A stretch of 64,000 nucleotides of DNA from Streptomyces sp. (GTDB lineage: Bacteria > Actinomycetota > Actinomycetes > Streptomycetales > Streptomycetaceae), in contig NZ_JAEKKT010000142.1 of NCBI RefSeq assembly GCF_019510245.1, forward strand, positions 59,361-123,360, read 5' to 3'. Shown in pieces: positions 24,125 to 32,812 of this stretch. Numbering within the stretch: position 1 is the first letter of the stretch; each line of letters starts with the position of its first letter. The position numbers were made by a program, and so were the translations under genes. The notes beneath the pieces were generated by a model. The model was not told where the DNA came from. It searched no databases and saw only the letters and a program-made list of their open reading frames with translations.

Positions 24125-25279
24125 TCAGGCGTCGAACGAATGGACCGTCCGCGTCCGGTAGACCTGTCCCGGTCGCAGCACCGTCGACGGGAAGTTCGCG
24201 TGGTTCGGCGAGTCCGGGAAGTGCTGGGTCTCCAGGCACAGCCCGTCGCCCTGCCGGTAGGTGCGGCCGGAGGTGCCGATGAGGGTGCCGTCGAGGAAGT
24301 TGCCCGAGTAGAACTGCAGACCCGGCTGGTCCGTGGCGATCTTCAGGGTGCGGCCGGAGCGCGGGTCGCGCAGCGTGGCGATGTGCTCGGGCCTGGCCGT
24401 GACACCCTTGTCGAGGACCCAGTTGTGGTCGAAGCCCTTGGCCTGCACCTGCTGGGGGTGACCCGCGCGGATGTCCCGGCCGACCGGCTTGCCCTTGCGG
24501 AAGTCGAAGGGGGTGCCGGCGACCGTGGCCAGCTCGCCCGTCGGGATCAGACCCGAGTCGGTGGGTGTGTAGCGGCCGGCGGCGATCGTCAGCTCGTGGT
24601 CCTCGATCGTGCCGTTGCCCTCACCGGCGAGGTTCCAGTAGGTGTGGTTGGTGAGGTTGACCACGGTGGCCTTGTCGGTGGTGGCCCGGTAGTCGATGAT
24701 CCACTCGCCGTGCCGGTTGAGGGTGAAGGTCACCTTCGTCTTCAGGGTGCCCGGGTAGCCCATCTCGCCGTCGACGCTCGTGTAGTGGAGGTGCAGGCCG
24801 ACGTCCGAGCCCGAGGTGAAGCCCTCGATGTCCCAGACCTTCGTGTTGAAGCCCTTGGCACCGCCGTGCAGGCTGTTGACGCCGTCGTTGACGGAGAGCT
24901 GGTAGGTCTTGCCGTCGAGGGTGAACTGACCCTTGGCGATCCGGTTCCCGTACCGGCCGATGGTCGCGCCGAAGAAGGTGGTCCCGGCGACGTACGCGGC
25001 GAGGTTGTCGTAGCCGAGCGACACGTTGGCGTACCTGCCGTGCCGGTCCGGGATCTCCAGGGACTGGATGATGCCGCCGTAGGAGAGGACCTTGAGGCGG
25101 GTGCCGCCGTTCTCCAGGGACCAGCGGTAGACCTTGGTCCCGTCGGCGAGCGTGCCGAAGAGCTCCTTCACCGGCTTCCTGCCTCCCGGGGCGGCCTCGG
25201 CACTCCCCGTGCCGAGGGTGGTGGCGGCGATGCCCGCGGCCGCGGCTCCCGCGATGACCGTGCGTCTGTTCAGTTCCAT
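24125..25279 (-). CDS. galM: Aldose 1-epimerase (mutarotase), Tat-exported
   Basis: The 384-residue protein has an N-terminal twin-arginine signal (LNRRTVIAGAAAAGIAATTLG, ending SAEAA), followed by a complete galactose mutarotase. It shows IGRYGNRIAKGQFTLDGKTYQL, the catalytic His region NDGVNSLHGG, NLTNHTYWNLAGEG, and the C-terminal catalytic Glu motif CLETQHFPDSPNH. Family members interconvert alpha and beta aldoses; this one acts outside the cell. It is the last gene of the minus-strand sugar importer region, 160 bp after the permease with a repeat in between. A second, cytoplasmic paralogue is at 42881. Confidence 0.92.
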   Translation of the reverse strand: MELNRRTVIAGAAAAGIAATTLGTGSAEAAPGGRKPVKELFGTLADGTKVYRWSLENGGTRLKVLSYGGIIQSLEIPDRHGRYANVSLGYDNLAAYVAGTTFFGATIGRYGNRIAKGQFTLDGKTYQLSVNDGVNSLHGGAKGFNTKVWDIEGFTSGSDVGLHLHYTSVDGEMGYPGTLKTKVTFTLNRHGEWIIDYRATTDKATVVNLTNHTYWNLAGEGNGTIEDHELTIAAGRYTPTDSGLIPTGELATVAGTPFDFRKGKPVGRDIRAGHPQQVQAKGFDHNWVLDKGVTARPEHIATLRDPRSGRTLKIATDQPGLQFYSGNFLDGTLIGTSGRTYRQGDGLCLETQHFPDSPNHANFPSTVLRPGQVYRTRTVHSFDA

Positions 25280-25319
25280 CTAGCGGCTCCTTGAAAAGAG
25301 AGTTGAAGGCGCCCGCTGG

Positions 25320-25402
25320 AACCCGCGCCCCGTAGGGGCGCGGGGCCGTGCCGAAGAGGCGGCTGCCGCCGCGCGGGCGCGACCAGCCCCCACCGGCCCG
25401 CA
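25320..25402 (+). repeat. Dispersed repeat A copy, interrupted
   Basis: The GCGCCCC..GGGGCGCGGGG palindrome is followed, after an insertion of about 35 bp, by GCGCGACCAGCCCCCACCGG and GCCCGCAG. It lies between the permease and the epimerase. Confidence 0.65.
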
Positions 25403-25440
25403 GCTTTTGTTCGGCCTTCCAGCGGAGCGTCGTCGCTGAC

Positions 25441-26685
25441 TTACGAACCGGACTTGCGCTTGTTCCACACGTCGAAGCCGACCGCCGCGAGGAGGGCGAG
25501 GCCCTTGATGACCTGCTGCCAGTCGGTGCCGACGCTGAGGAGGTTCATGCCGTTGTTCAGCACGCCGAGGACGAGACCGCCGATGATGGCACCGAGGATG
25601 GTGCCGACACCGCCGCTCATGGAGGCGCCGCCGATGAACGAGGAGGCGATCGCCTCCAGTTCGAAGCCGTCGCCCGCCTTCGGCGAGGCCGCGTTCAGCC
25701 GGGCCGCTACCACCAGCCCGGCCAGGGCCGCGAGCACGCCCATGTTCAGGAAGACGTAGAAGGAGACCTTCTTGTCCTTGACGCCGGACAGCTTGGCCGC
25801 CGGCAGGTTGCCGCCGATGGCGTAGATGTGCCGGCCGAAGACCGCGTTGCGCATCACGTAGCCGTAGCCGACGACCAGCGCGCCGAGCACGATCAGGATG
25901 ATCGGGGCGCCCTTGTAGCTGGCCAGCAGCATGGTCATGACGAGGATGGCGGCGACCAGCGCGGTCAGCTTCAGCAGGAACAGCCGGGTGGGCGGCACCT
26001 CCAGCGCGAACTCCTGCTGGCGGCGCCGGTCCCGGAACTCCTGCCAGACCACGGCGGCGATCAGCACGATGCCCAGCAGCAGCGTGATGTTGTGGTAGTT
26101 GGTGTTAGGGCCGACCTCGGGGAGGAAGCCGTTGCCCAGGTTCTGCAGCCCGTTCGGGAACGGGCCGATGGTCTGGCCCTGGAGCAGGATCTCGGTGAGA
26201 CCGCGGAAGAGCAGCATCCCGGCGAGGGTGACGATGAACGACGGTATGCCCAGGTAGGCGATCAGGAACCCTTGCAGCGAGCCGGCCACGGCGCCCATCA
26301 CCAGGCACAGGACCAGCGCGATGGGCCAGGCCACCCCGTGGTTGACCGTCAGCACGGCCGCGAAGGCGCCCACGAACGCGGTCAGCGAGCCGACCGAGAG
26401 GTCGATGTGCCCGGCGATGATCACCATCATCATGCCGATGGCCAGGATCAGGATGTAGCTGTTCTGGAGGACCAGGTTGGAGACGTTGCGCGGCAGCAGC
26501 AGGTCGCCGTCCGTCCACACCGCGAACAGGGCGACGATCAGGCCGAGCGCGATCAGCATGCCGTACTGGCGCATGTTGCGGCGCAGCCCGCCGAGGACCA
26601 GCTGGAGCAGGTTCCCGTCGGCGGCCGATCCGCTCTTGCCCGGCGGCGCGGGCGCCGGGCTCTTGGCGGTGACATCCGTGCTCAT
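25441..26685 (-). CDS. Monosaccharide ABC transporter permease (CUT2, GguB/XylH-like)
   Basis: The 414-residue membrane protein has ten or more helices. The CUT2 permease signature is seen in GHIDLSVGSLTAFVGAFAAVL and IGGASMSGGVGTILGAIIGGLVLGVLNNGMNLL. It transports monosaccharides such as xylose, arabinose or galactose with the ATPase encoded upstream. ATG 26685 overlaps that gene's stop by four bases. A cytoplasmic N-terminal stretch rich in Pro and Ala precedes the first helix. Confidence 0.93.
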   Translation of the reverse strand: MSTDVTAKSPAPAPPGKSGSAADGNLLQLVLGGLRRNMRQYGMLIALGLIVALFAVWTDGDLLLPRNVSNLVLQNSYILILAIGMMMVIIAGHIDLSVGSLTAFVGAFAAVLTVNHGVAWPIALVLCLVMGAVAGSLQGFLIAYLGIPSFIVTLAGMLLFRGLTEILLQGQTIGPFPNGLQNLGNGFLPEVGPNTNYHNITLLLGIVLIAAVVWQEFRDRRRQQEFALEVPPTRLFLLKLTALVAAILVMTMLLASYKGAPIILIVLGALVVGYGYVMRNAVFGRHIYAIGGNLPAAKLSGVKDKKVSFYVFLNMGVLAALAGLVVAARLNAASPKAGDGFELEAIASSFIGGASMSGGVGTILGAIIGGLVLGVLNNGMNLLSVGTDWQQVIKGLALLAAVGFDVWNKRKSGS

Positions 26686-28232
26686 CGCGTTACCTCTTTG
26701 TCCTTCGTCATATGGCGCATCAGCACTTCCTGCGTGGCCTCGGCCCTGGGCACCTCACCGGTCAGACGGCCCGCGGCCATGGTGTAGATGCGGTCGCACA
26801 TGCCGAGCAGTTCGGGCAGCTCGGAGGAGATGAAGACGACCGCCTTGCCCTGGGCGGCGAGCTGGTCGATGACCGTGTAGATCTCGTACTTGGCGCCGAC
26901 GTCGATGCCGCGGGTCGGCTCGTCGAGGATCAGCACGTCCGGACCGGCGAAGATCCACTTGCTGAGGACGACCTTCTGCTGGTTGCCGCCCGACAGCTTG
27001 CCCACCGGCTCGAAGACCGTCGGCGCCTTGATGTTCATGGACTTGCGGTAGCCCTCGGAGACCTGCCGCTCCTCGTGCTCGTCCACGATCCCGCGCTTGG
27101 CGACCTTGTTCAGCGCGGTCAGCGAGATGTTGCGGTTGATGGTGTCGATGAGGTTGAGGCCGTAGTGCTTGCGGTCCTCGGTGACGTACGCGATGCCGTG
27201 CCGGACCGCCTCGGCGACCGACTTGGTACGGATCTCCGTGCCGTCCTTGAGGACCGTGCCGCCGTCGTAGCGGCCGTAGGTCCGCCCGAAGACGTTCATC
27301 GCGAGCTCGGTGCGGCCGGCGCCCATCAGGCCCGCGATGCCGACGATCTCGCCGCGCCGGACGTGGATCGACACGTCGTCGACGACCTTGCGCTCGTGGT
27401 CGATCGGGTGCCGCACGGTCCAGTTGCGGATCTCCAGGGCCGGCGCCGCGTCCGTCTCGCCCTCGTACGCGGTCCGCTCCGGGAAGCGGTGGTCCAGGTC
27501 GCGGCCGACCATGCCAGCGATGATCCGCTCCTCCGTCGTCTCCTTCGACTTCACGTCGAGGGTCTCGATGGAGTGGCCGTCCCGGATGATCGTCACCGAG
27601 TCGGCGACCCGGCGGATCTCGTTGAGCTTGTGCGAGATGATGATCGAGGTGATGCCCTGGTTCTTCAACTCCAGGATCAGATCGAGGAGTTTGCCGCTGT
27701 CCTCGTCGTTCAGAGCCGCGGTCGGCTCGTCCAGGATGAGCAGCTTCACCTTCTTCGACAGCGCCTTCGCGATCTCCACCAGCTGCTGCTTGCCCACGCC
27801 GATGTCGGTGACGCGGGTCTCCGGGTGGTCGTCGAGACCGACCCGGCGCAGCAGTTCGGTGGCGTGACGCAGGGTCTCCCGCCAGTCGATGAACCCGCCC
27901 TTGGCGTGTTCGTTGCCGAGGAAGATGTTCTCCGCCAGCGAGAGGTACGGCGACAGCGCCAGCTCCTGGTGGATGATGACGATGCCGCGCTGCTCGCTCG
28001 CCCGGATGTCACCGAACTTGCAGAGCTCACCCTCGAAGAGGATGTCCCCCTCGTAACTGCCGTGCGGGTGGACGCCGGAGAGGACCTTCATCAGGGTCGA
28101 CTTGCCGGCGCCGTTCTCCCCGCAGATGGCGTGGACCTCGCCCTGGCGGACGGTCAGCGTGACGTCCGACAGCGCCTTGACGCCGGGAAAGGTCTTGACG
28201 ATCGAGCGCATTTCCAGGACGGGTCCCGCCAT
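26682..28232 (-). CDS. Monosaccharide ABC transporter ATP-binding protein (GguA/XylG-like)
   Basis: The 516-residue protein has two fused ATPase domains as in CUT2 importers. The first has Walker A GENGAGKSTLMK, signature IGVGKQQLVEIAKAL and Walker B LLILDEPTA. The second has a degenerate P-loop (GLMGAGRTELAM) with LSGGNQQKVVLSKW and VLILDEPTRGIDVG. ATG 28232 follows GGAAGG; the frame to 28247 adds only five residues without better support. It is coupled to the permease downstream. Confidence 0.94.
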   Translation of the reverse strand: MAGPVLEMRSIVKTFPGVKALSDVTLTVRQGEVHAICGENGAGKSTLMKVLSGVHPHGSYEGDILFEGELCKFGDIRASEQRGIVIIHQELALSPYLSLAENIFLGNEHAKGGFIDWRETLRHATELLRRVGLDDHPETRVTDIGVGKQQLVEIAKALSKKVKLLILDEPTAALNDEDSGKLLDLILELKNQGITSIIISHKLNEIRRVADSVTIIRDGHSIETLDVKSKETTEERIIAGMVGRDLDHRFPERTAYEGETDAAPALEIRNWTVRHPIDHERKVVDDVSIHVRRGEIVGIAGLMGAGRTELAMNVFGRTYGRYDGGTVLKDGTEIRTKSVAEAVRHGIAYVTEDRKHYGLNLIDTINRNISLTALNKVAKRGIVDEHEERQVSEGYRKSMNIKAPTVFEPVGKLSGGNQQKVVLSKWIFAGPDVLILDEPTRGIDVGAKYEIYTVIDQLAAQGKAVVFISSELPELLGMCDRIYTMAAGRLTGEVPRAEATQEVLMRHMTKDKEVTR

Positions 28233-28276
28233 GGTCGTGCCTTCCAATCAGTAGGACAACGTGTGGGGGACGGACG

Positions 28277-29386
28277 TCACTTGAGCTCGGCGTCGGTGTA
28301 GTAACCGCCCTTGACGAGGACTTCCTCGTAGTTGGACTTGTCGACGCTCACCGGCTGCAGCAGGTAGGCGGGGACGACCTTGGACCCGTTGTCGTACGTC
28401 TTGGTGTCGTTGACCTGCGGGGTCTTCTTGTTCAGGACGTCGTCGACCATGGTCGCGGCGACCTTGGCGAGCTGCCGGGTGTCCTTGTAGACGGTCTGCG
28501 TCTGCTCACCCGCGATGATCGACTTCACCGAGGCCAGCTCGGCGTCCTGCCCCGTGATGACGGGCAGCGGCTGGCTGCTGGAGCCGTAGCCGTCCGACTT
28601 CAGCGCGGCGATGATGCCGATCGAGATGCCGTCGTACGGCGAGAGCACCGCGTCGACCTTGGCGGACTTGTAGGACGAGGTGAGGATGTCCTCCATGCGG
28701 GACTGCGCGGTGGCACCGTCCCAGCGGAGCGTGGTGACCTTGTTGAGCGCGGTCTGGCCGGACTTGACCACCAGCTGCTTCTTGTCGATGTACGGCTGGA
28801 GCACGCTCATCGCGCCGTTGAAGAAGTACTTGGTGTTGTTGTCGTCGTTGGAGCCGGCGAACAGCTCGATGTTGAACGGGCCCTTCTTGCCGCTGTCCAG
28901 GCCCAGCTTGTGCACGATGTACGTGCCCTGCTCGACGCCGACCTTCTCGTTGTCGAAGGACGCGTAGTAGTCGACGTTCTTCGTGCCGAGGATCAGCCGG
29001 TCGTAGGCGATGACCGGGATGTTGGCGTCCGCGGCCTCCTGGAGCACGTTGTTCAGGGACTTGTTGTCGATGGCCGCGATGATCAGGCCCTTGACACCCT
29101 GCGTGATCAGGTTCTCGATCTGGGAGACCTGGGTGTCCGGGTCGTCCTCGCCGTAGACCAGCTTGGTCTTGTAGCCCTTGGACTGCAGGTCCTTGACGAC
29201 GTTCTTGCCGTCCGCGATCCAACGCTCGGAGGACTTGGTCGGCATCGCGATGCCGATCGTGCCGCCCTTGGCGCTGCCGCTGCCCTCCTTGCTGCCGCCC
29301 TCACTGCTCTGTCCGCAGGCGGACAGCGTCAGAGCGAGCGAGGCGGCCCCGGCTATGAGGGTGAGGGCGCTTCTGCGAGTACGCAT
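28277..29386 (-). CDS. Monosaccharide-binding lipoprotein (ChvE-like)
   Basis: The 369-residue protein has a lipobox signal (RTRRSALTLIAGAASLALTLSACGQ) and a type I periplasmic-binding fold. It shows IGIAMPTKSSERWIADGKNV, LIIAAIDNKSLNNVLQEAADANIPVIAYDRLI, FAGSNDDNN and SPYDGISIGIIAAL, all typical of ChvE-type binding proteins for galactose, arabinose, xylose and related sugars. It is membrane-anchored outside the cell and feeds the GguA/GguB-like transporter. ATG 29386 has AGGGA upstream. The distance to the U32-like gene is filled by a dispersed repeat, so an internal promoter is possible. Confidence 0.93.
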   Translation of the reverse strand: MRTRRSALTLIAGAASLALTLSACGQSSEGGSKEGSGSAKGGTIGIAMPTKSSERWIADGKNVVKDLQSKGYKTKLVYGEDDPDTQVSQIENLITQGVKGLIIAAIDNKSLNNVLQEAADANIPVIAYDRLILGTKNVDYYASFDNEKVGVEQGTYIVHKLGLDSGKKGPFNIELFAGSNDDNNTKYFFNGAMSVLQPYIDKKQLVVKSGQTALNKVTTLRWDGATAQSRMEDILTSSYKSAKVDAVLSPYDGISIGIIAALKSDGYGSSSQPLPVITGQDAELASVKSIIAGEQTQTVYKDTRQLAKVAATMVDDVLNKKTPQVNDTKTYDNGSKVVPAYLLQPVSVDKSNYEEVLVKGGYYTDAELK

Positions 29387-29441
29387 GGTGATCGGTCCCT
29401 GTTCTTCTCGTCGTTGAGAGGTTTCAAGCAAGGTCGGTGGA

Positions 29442-29493
29442 GCGCCCCGTAGGGGGCGCGGGGAACTGCGCGACCAGCCACTGACGGCCCGCA
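29442..29493 (+). repeat. Dispersed repeat A copy upstream of the binding-protein gene
   Basis: The palindrome GCGCCCCGTAGGGGGCGCGG is followed by GGAACTGCGCGACCAGCCA and GGCCCGCAG. It lies in the transcribed gap between the U32-like gene and the binding-protein gene, the only clear copy that sits between two co-directional genes of one cluster. Confidence 0.75.
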
Positions 29494-29504
29494 GTCCCCG
29501 ACGC

Positions 29505-30485
29505 TCATTCAGCGGCACCCTCGACGGGGAACCGGCGGAGAGAACCCGGCAACCGCGACCCCAGCGGCGCCATCTCCCCGTCCGCCCCGTGCCGCGCCAG
29601 CAGGTCCAGCGCGAGCCGCCCCCGCCGCACCCGCTCCTTGGCGGTGCTGAGGGTCACCTCCCGCAGGTGGTTGCCCCACGGGTAGATGCCGGGGGCCTTG
29701 GACAGGCCGAACTTCAGGTACACCGGCGCGCCGCGCCGGATCAGCTCGGCGACCTCGTACATCCGGACGTAGCCGCCGAGGTCGTCGGGGGCCTCGATGT
29801 ACATGTCCATGGGGGCACCCGACACCCGCCGGATCTCGGTGAGGTGATCGAGCGTCAGATCGCTCGGCACGTTGATGGAGTCGGCGCCCAGATGCTCGAA
29901 GACGGCGTACGAGGCCGGGTTGACGGGACCGACCAGCGCCGAGACCTTCAGGGTCGTGTCGGCCGGGATGATCCCCGCCTGCCGGGCCCGGTGCAGCGTC
30001 CACAGCACGCCCTCGTCGGCGACCAGCAGACACTTGACGCCCAGCTCCGTCGCCCGGACCGCGTCCTCGACACAGCCGGCGACGGCGTCGTGGCCGCGGG
30101 CACGCAGTCCGGCCCCCCGCGAGTCGGAGCGCACCGAGCCGCCGATGTCCCAGGTGCCGCGCGGGCCGGTGAACAGGCAGAGCTCGATGTCCCGTTCGTT
30201 CGTCGCCTCGACCATCTCGGTGATCTCGGCGTCGGTGAGCATCCACACCCCGCTGCCCTGGCTGATCCGGTGGATCGGCACGTCGAGCCGTGAGGACTCC
30301 TTGAGGACGACGGCCAGCGCCTCGGGGCCCTCGCAGGAGGGGATCTCGGTGCGCCACTTCCCGCCGCCCGGGAAGCTGTGGGCGGAGGCGTCGGCGGGGT
30401 CGAGGGCGGGCGCGCCCAGGCCGAGGGCGGCGAGCGCCTGCTCACCGGGTCGGCGGGCCGCCGTAACGGAAGCGTCGGTCGTCAC
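29505..30485 (-). CDS. Peptidase U32-like protein, probable TIM-barrel
   Basis: The 326-residue protein has alternating strand and helix patterns (HRISQGSGVWMLTDAEITEMVEATNERDIELCLFTG, then GADSINVPSDLTLDHLTEIRRV and VYLKFGLSKAPGIYPWGNHLREV) that I associate with U32-family or related TIM-barrel enzymes. No protease motif is clear, and a hydrolase role is not established. It follows the dehydrogenase after 113 bp containing an operator candidate at 30500-30515, and precedes the monosaccharide importer. The start is GTG 30485 with AAGGA upstream. Confidence 0.6.
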   Translation of the reverse strand: MTTDASVTAARRPGEQALAALGLGAPALDPADASAHSFPGGGKWRTEIPSCEGPEALAVVLKESSRLDVPIHRISQGSGVWMLTDAEITEMVEATNERDIELCLFTGPRGTWDIGGSVRSDSRGAGLRARGHDAVAGCVEDAVRATELGVKCLLVADEGVLWTLHRARQAGIIPADTTLKVSALVGPVNPASYAVFEHLGADSINVPSDLTLDHLTEIRRVSGAPMDMYIEAPDDLGGYVRMYEVAELIRRGAPVYLKFGLSKAPGIYPWGNHLREVTLSTAKERVRRGRLALDLLARHGADGEMAPLGSRLPGSLRRFPVEGAAE

Positions 30486-30499
30486 AAGCTGTCCTTCGT

Positions 30500-30515
30500 G
30501 TTCGGTATTTCGGAC
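30500..30515. promoter_or_regulatory. Candidate IclR-type operator GTTCG-GTATTT-CGGAC
   Basis: It fits GTTCG-N6-CGAAC with one mismatch, 15-30 bp upstream of the U32-like gene. Positions 30506-30526 resemble the site at 5116-5136 (18 of 21 identical). Confidence 0.5.
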
Positions 30516-30598
30516 AAGGTTCGCGGCTCGGGGCAGAGAAAGGGCTTGGTGGTACGCCGGCCACGGCGAGGTCAGGGCCCGCCGCGACCGGCGTACGA

Positions 30599-31603
30599 CT
30601 AGGGGCGGAGCAGCACCTTGCCCACCTTCGGATCACCGGCCCCCACCAGCTCGATGGCCTGCGGGAACTCGGTCAGCGGCAGCTCGTGCGTGACCAGCGG
30701 CAGCGGGTCGAGGAGGCCGGCCCCGAAGACGCGGACCGTGTGCGACCAGGCGTCCGGCGGTGCCCCGAAGACGGTGTGCACCTCCAGTTGCCGTACGACG
30801 AGATCGGTCGGGTCCAGGCCGTCGGCGCCCGCGGCCGGGATCCCGGTCAGGACCAGGCGTCCGCCGCGCCTGAGCAGGGAGGCGGCGGTGCGCGCGGCGG
30901 ACGCGGACCCGGCGGTCTCGATGACCACGTCGAAGTCGTCGGGGAGCTCCTGGTCCTTGGTACGGAAGTCGGTGGCGCCGAACTGGCGGGAGAGGGCCTC
31001 CCGGTCGTTCCGCGTGCCGACCACCAGCAGCTCGCCCGGCGAGATCGCGTGCAGGAACTGCACGGCGAACATCCCGAGCGTCCCCGTGCCGACCACCGCG
31101 ACCCGCTCGCCCGGCTGGGCGTTGCCCTTGAGCGCGGCGGCCGCGATGCAGGCGGCCGGCTCCAGCAGGGCCGCGGCCGTCAGGTCGGCGTCGTCCGGAA
31201 GGGCGTGCAGCAGCCGGGCCGGGAGGGTGAGGGTGGCGGCCATGGCGCCCGGCTGGGTGAAGCCGGTCTCCTCGTAGCCGTCGGTGCACAGGGTGGTCTC
31301 CCCGGCGTGACAGCGGTCGCACACCTGGCAGTTCCGGAACCCCTCGCCGACCACCTTGCGGCCGACGAGCGAGGCCGGCACTCCGGCGCCGACCGCCCGT
31401 ACCGTCCCGGACCACTCGTGGCCCGGCGTCAACGGGTAGCGCACGTACCCCTCGGGCCGGTTCCCCTGGTACACCTCACGGTCGCTTCCGCAAATCCCGA
31501 CCGCGTGCACGGCGACCAGCGCCTCGCCGGGACCCGGCTCGCGGGGCGTGTGCTCCTCGACCCGGTGGGCGCCCGGCGCCTCGACGACGACCTGGGAGCT
31601 CAC
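30599..31603 (-). CDS. Zinc-dependent medium-chain alcohol/polyol dehydrogenase
   Basis: The 334-residue MDR dehydrogenase has catalytic-zinc motifs (VGICGSDREVY, PGHEWSG), a structural-zinc Cys cluster (CQVCDRCHAGETTLC) and a Rossmann segment (VAVVGTGTLGMFAVQFL). It probably oxidises a sugar acid or polyol with NAD(P). I chose GTG 31603, which overlaps the stop of the upstream dehydratase as GTGA; the frame to 31645 adds unsupported residues. With the dehydratase it forms a two-step sugar-acid module. The exact substrate is unknown; galactonate-type compounds are plausible. Confidence 0.88.
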   Translation of the reverse strand: MSSQVVVEAPGAHRVEEHTPREPGPGEALVAVHAVGICGSDREVYQGNRPEGYVRYPLTPGHEWSGTVRAVGAGVPASLVGRKVVGEGFRNCQVCDRCHAGETTLCTDGYEETGFTQPGAMAATLTLPARLLHALPDDADLTAAALLEPAACIAAAALKGNAQPGERVAVVGTGTLGMFAVQFLHAISPGELLVVGTRNDREALSRQFGATDFRTKDQELPDDFDVVIETAGSASAARTAASLLRRGGRLVLTGIPAAGADGLDPTDLVVRQLEVHTVFGAPPDAWSHTVRVFGAGLLDPLPLVTHELPLTEFPQAIELVGAGDPKVGKVLLRP

Positions 31604-32757
31604 TTCGTGCCCTTCGGCTTGCGCTGCTCCCAGCCCTCGGCCCACAGGTCGAACCGGGCCTGCTGCTGCGGGAACTCCGCGGCGGCGTCGGCGTCGAACT
31701 CGACCCCGAGCCCCGGCGCGTCCGACAGGTGGAAGTAGCCGTCCACGACCTCCGGCGCGCCCCTGACGACCTTCTTGATCTCGGCGTCGGCGAAGTCGTT
31801 GAAGTGCTCCAGGATCTTGAAGTTCGGGGAGGTGAACCCGACCTGGAGGGAGGCGGCGGTCAGCACGGAGCCGCCGACGTTGTGCGGGGCGACCAGCACG
31901 TAGTGCGTCTCGGCGGTGGCGGCGAGCTTGCGGGTCTCCCAGATGCCGCCGATGTGGCCGACGTCCGGCTGGATGATGTCGACCGCCTGGCTCTCGAAGA
32001 GCTCGCGGAACTCGATGCGGTCGTGGATGCGCTCACCGGTGGCGACCGGGATGTCCACCTTGGCGGCGACCTTCTCCAGCGCCTTCAGGTTCTCCGGCGG
32101 GCACGGCTCCTCCAGCCAGGCCGGCTTGAAGGGCGCGAGCTCGCGCACGAGCCGTACCGCGGTGGAGGGCGAGAACCGGCCGTGCATCTCCAGCATCAGC
32201 TCGGCGTCCGGCCCGATGGCGTCCCGGACGGCCTCGATGAGCGACACGGCGTACAGGGTCTGCTCGTGGTCCAGCTCGAAGTGCCCGGTGCCGAACGGGT
32301 CGATCTTCAGCGCCTTGTACCCGCGCTCCATCACCCCCTGCGCGGCCTTGTGGTAGGCCTCCGGCGTCCGCTCGGTGGTGTACCAGCCGTTGGCGTACGC
32401 CTTGACCTTGTCGGTCACCTTCCCGCCGAGCAGCTGCCACACGGGCACGCCCAGCGCCTTGCCCTTGATGTCCCAGCAGGCCGTCTCGATCACGGCGATC
32501 CCGGACATGACGATTTCACCCGCCCGGCCGTAGTCGCCGTACTTCATCCGGCGTACCAGGTCTTCCACTGCGAACGGGTCCGAACCGAGAATGTGGTTGG
32601 CCTCGGCCTCTCGCAGATAGCCGATCAGCGCGTCGGTGTGACCGAGCATCCGGGTCTCGCCGACTCCGGTGATCCCCTCGTCGGTGTGCACCTGGACGTA
32701 GGTCAGGTTGCGCCACGGCGTCCCGACCACGTGTGTGCTGATTCCGGTGATGCGCAC
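31600..32757 (-). CDS. Enolase-superfamily sugar-acid dehydratase (mandelate racemase family)
   Basis: The 385-residue protein has the N-terminal capping domain (RITGISTHVVGTPWRNLTYVQV, GVGETRMLGH) and a barrel with the KxD motif in ALKIDPFG, metal ligands in LMLEMHGRFS, WLEEPCPPEN and ATGERIHDR, and the C-terminal region with IIQPDVGHIGG. This set is that of mandelate-racemase-like dehydratases acting on galactonate, gluconate, arabinonate or similar acids. GTG 32757 has GAGGGG upstream. It is the first gene of the operon with the dehydrogenase; a strong promoter and GTTCG-like sites lie upstream. Confidence 0.88.
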   Translation of the reverse strand: MRITGISTHVVGTPWRNLTYVQVHTDEGITGVGETRMLGHTDALIGYLREAEANHILGSDPFAVEDLVRRMKYGDYGRAGEIVMSGIAVIETACWDIKGKALGVPVWQLLGGKVTDKVKAYANGWYTTERTPEAYHKAAQGVMERGYKALKIDPFGTGHFELDHEQTLYAVSLIEAVRDAIGPDAELMLEMHGRFSPSTAVRLVRELAPFKPAWLEEPCPPENLKALEKVAAKVDIPVATGERIHDRIEFRELFESQAVDIIQPDVGHIGGIWETRKLAATAETHYVLVAPHNVGGSVLTAASLQVGFTSPNFKILEHFNDFADAEIKKVVRGAPEVVDGYFHLSDAPGLGVEFDADAAAEFPQQQARFDLWAEGWEQRKPKGTK

Positions 32758-32775
32758 GGCAGTTGCCCCTCAGCT

Positions 32776-32802
32776 GTTCGAGATTTCGTCACACGTTCGA
32801 AA
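32776..32802. promoter_or_regulatory. GTTCG-type operator cluster before the dehydratase operon
   Basis: GTTCGAGATTTCG starts at 32776 and CGTTCGAAAT lies at 32794-32803. On the minus strand both read ATTTCGAAC or CTCGAAC, as in the other candidate sites. It sits between the -10 box and the start codon, where bound repressor would block transcription. Confidence 0.5.
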
Positions 32803-32812
32803 TGCTGGCGTG

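Noticed and set aside
29505..30485. Confident protease annotation for the U32-like gene
   Set aside because: No catalytic motif could be confirmed by eye, so the function is left open.
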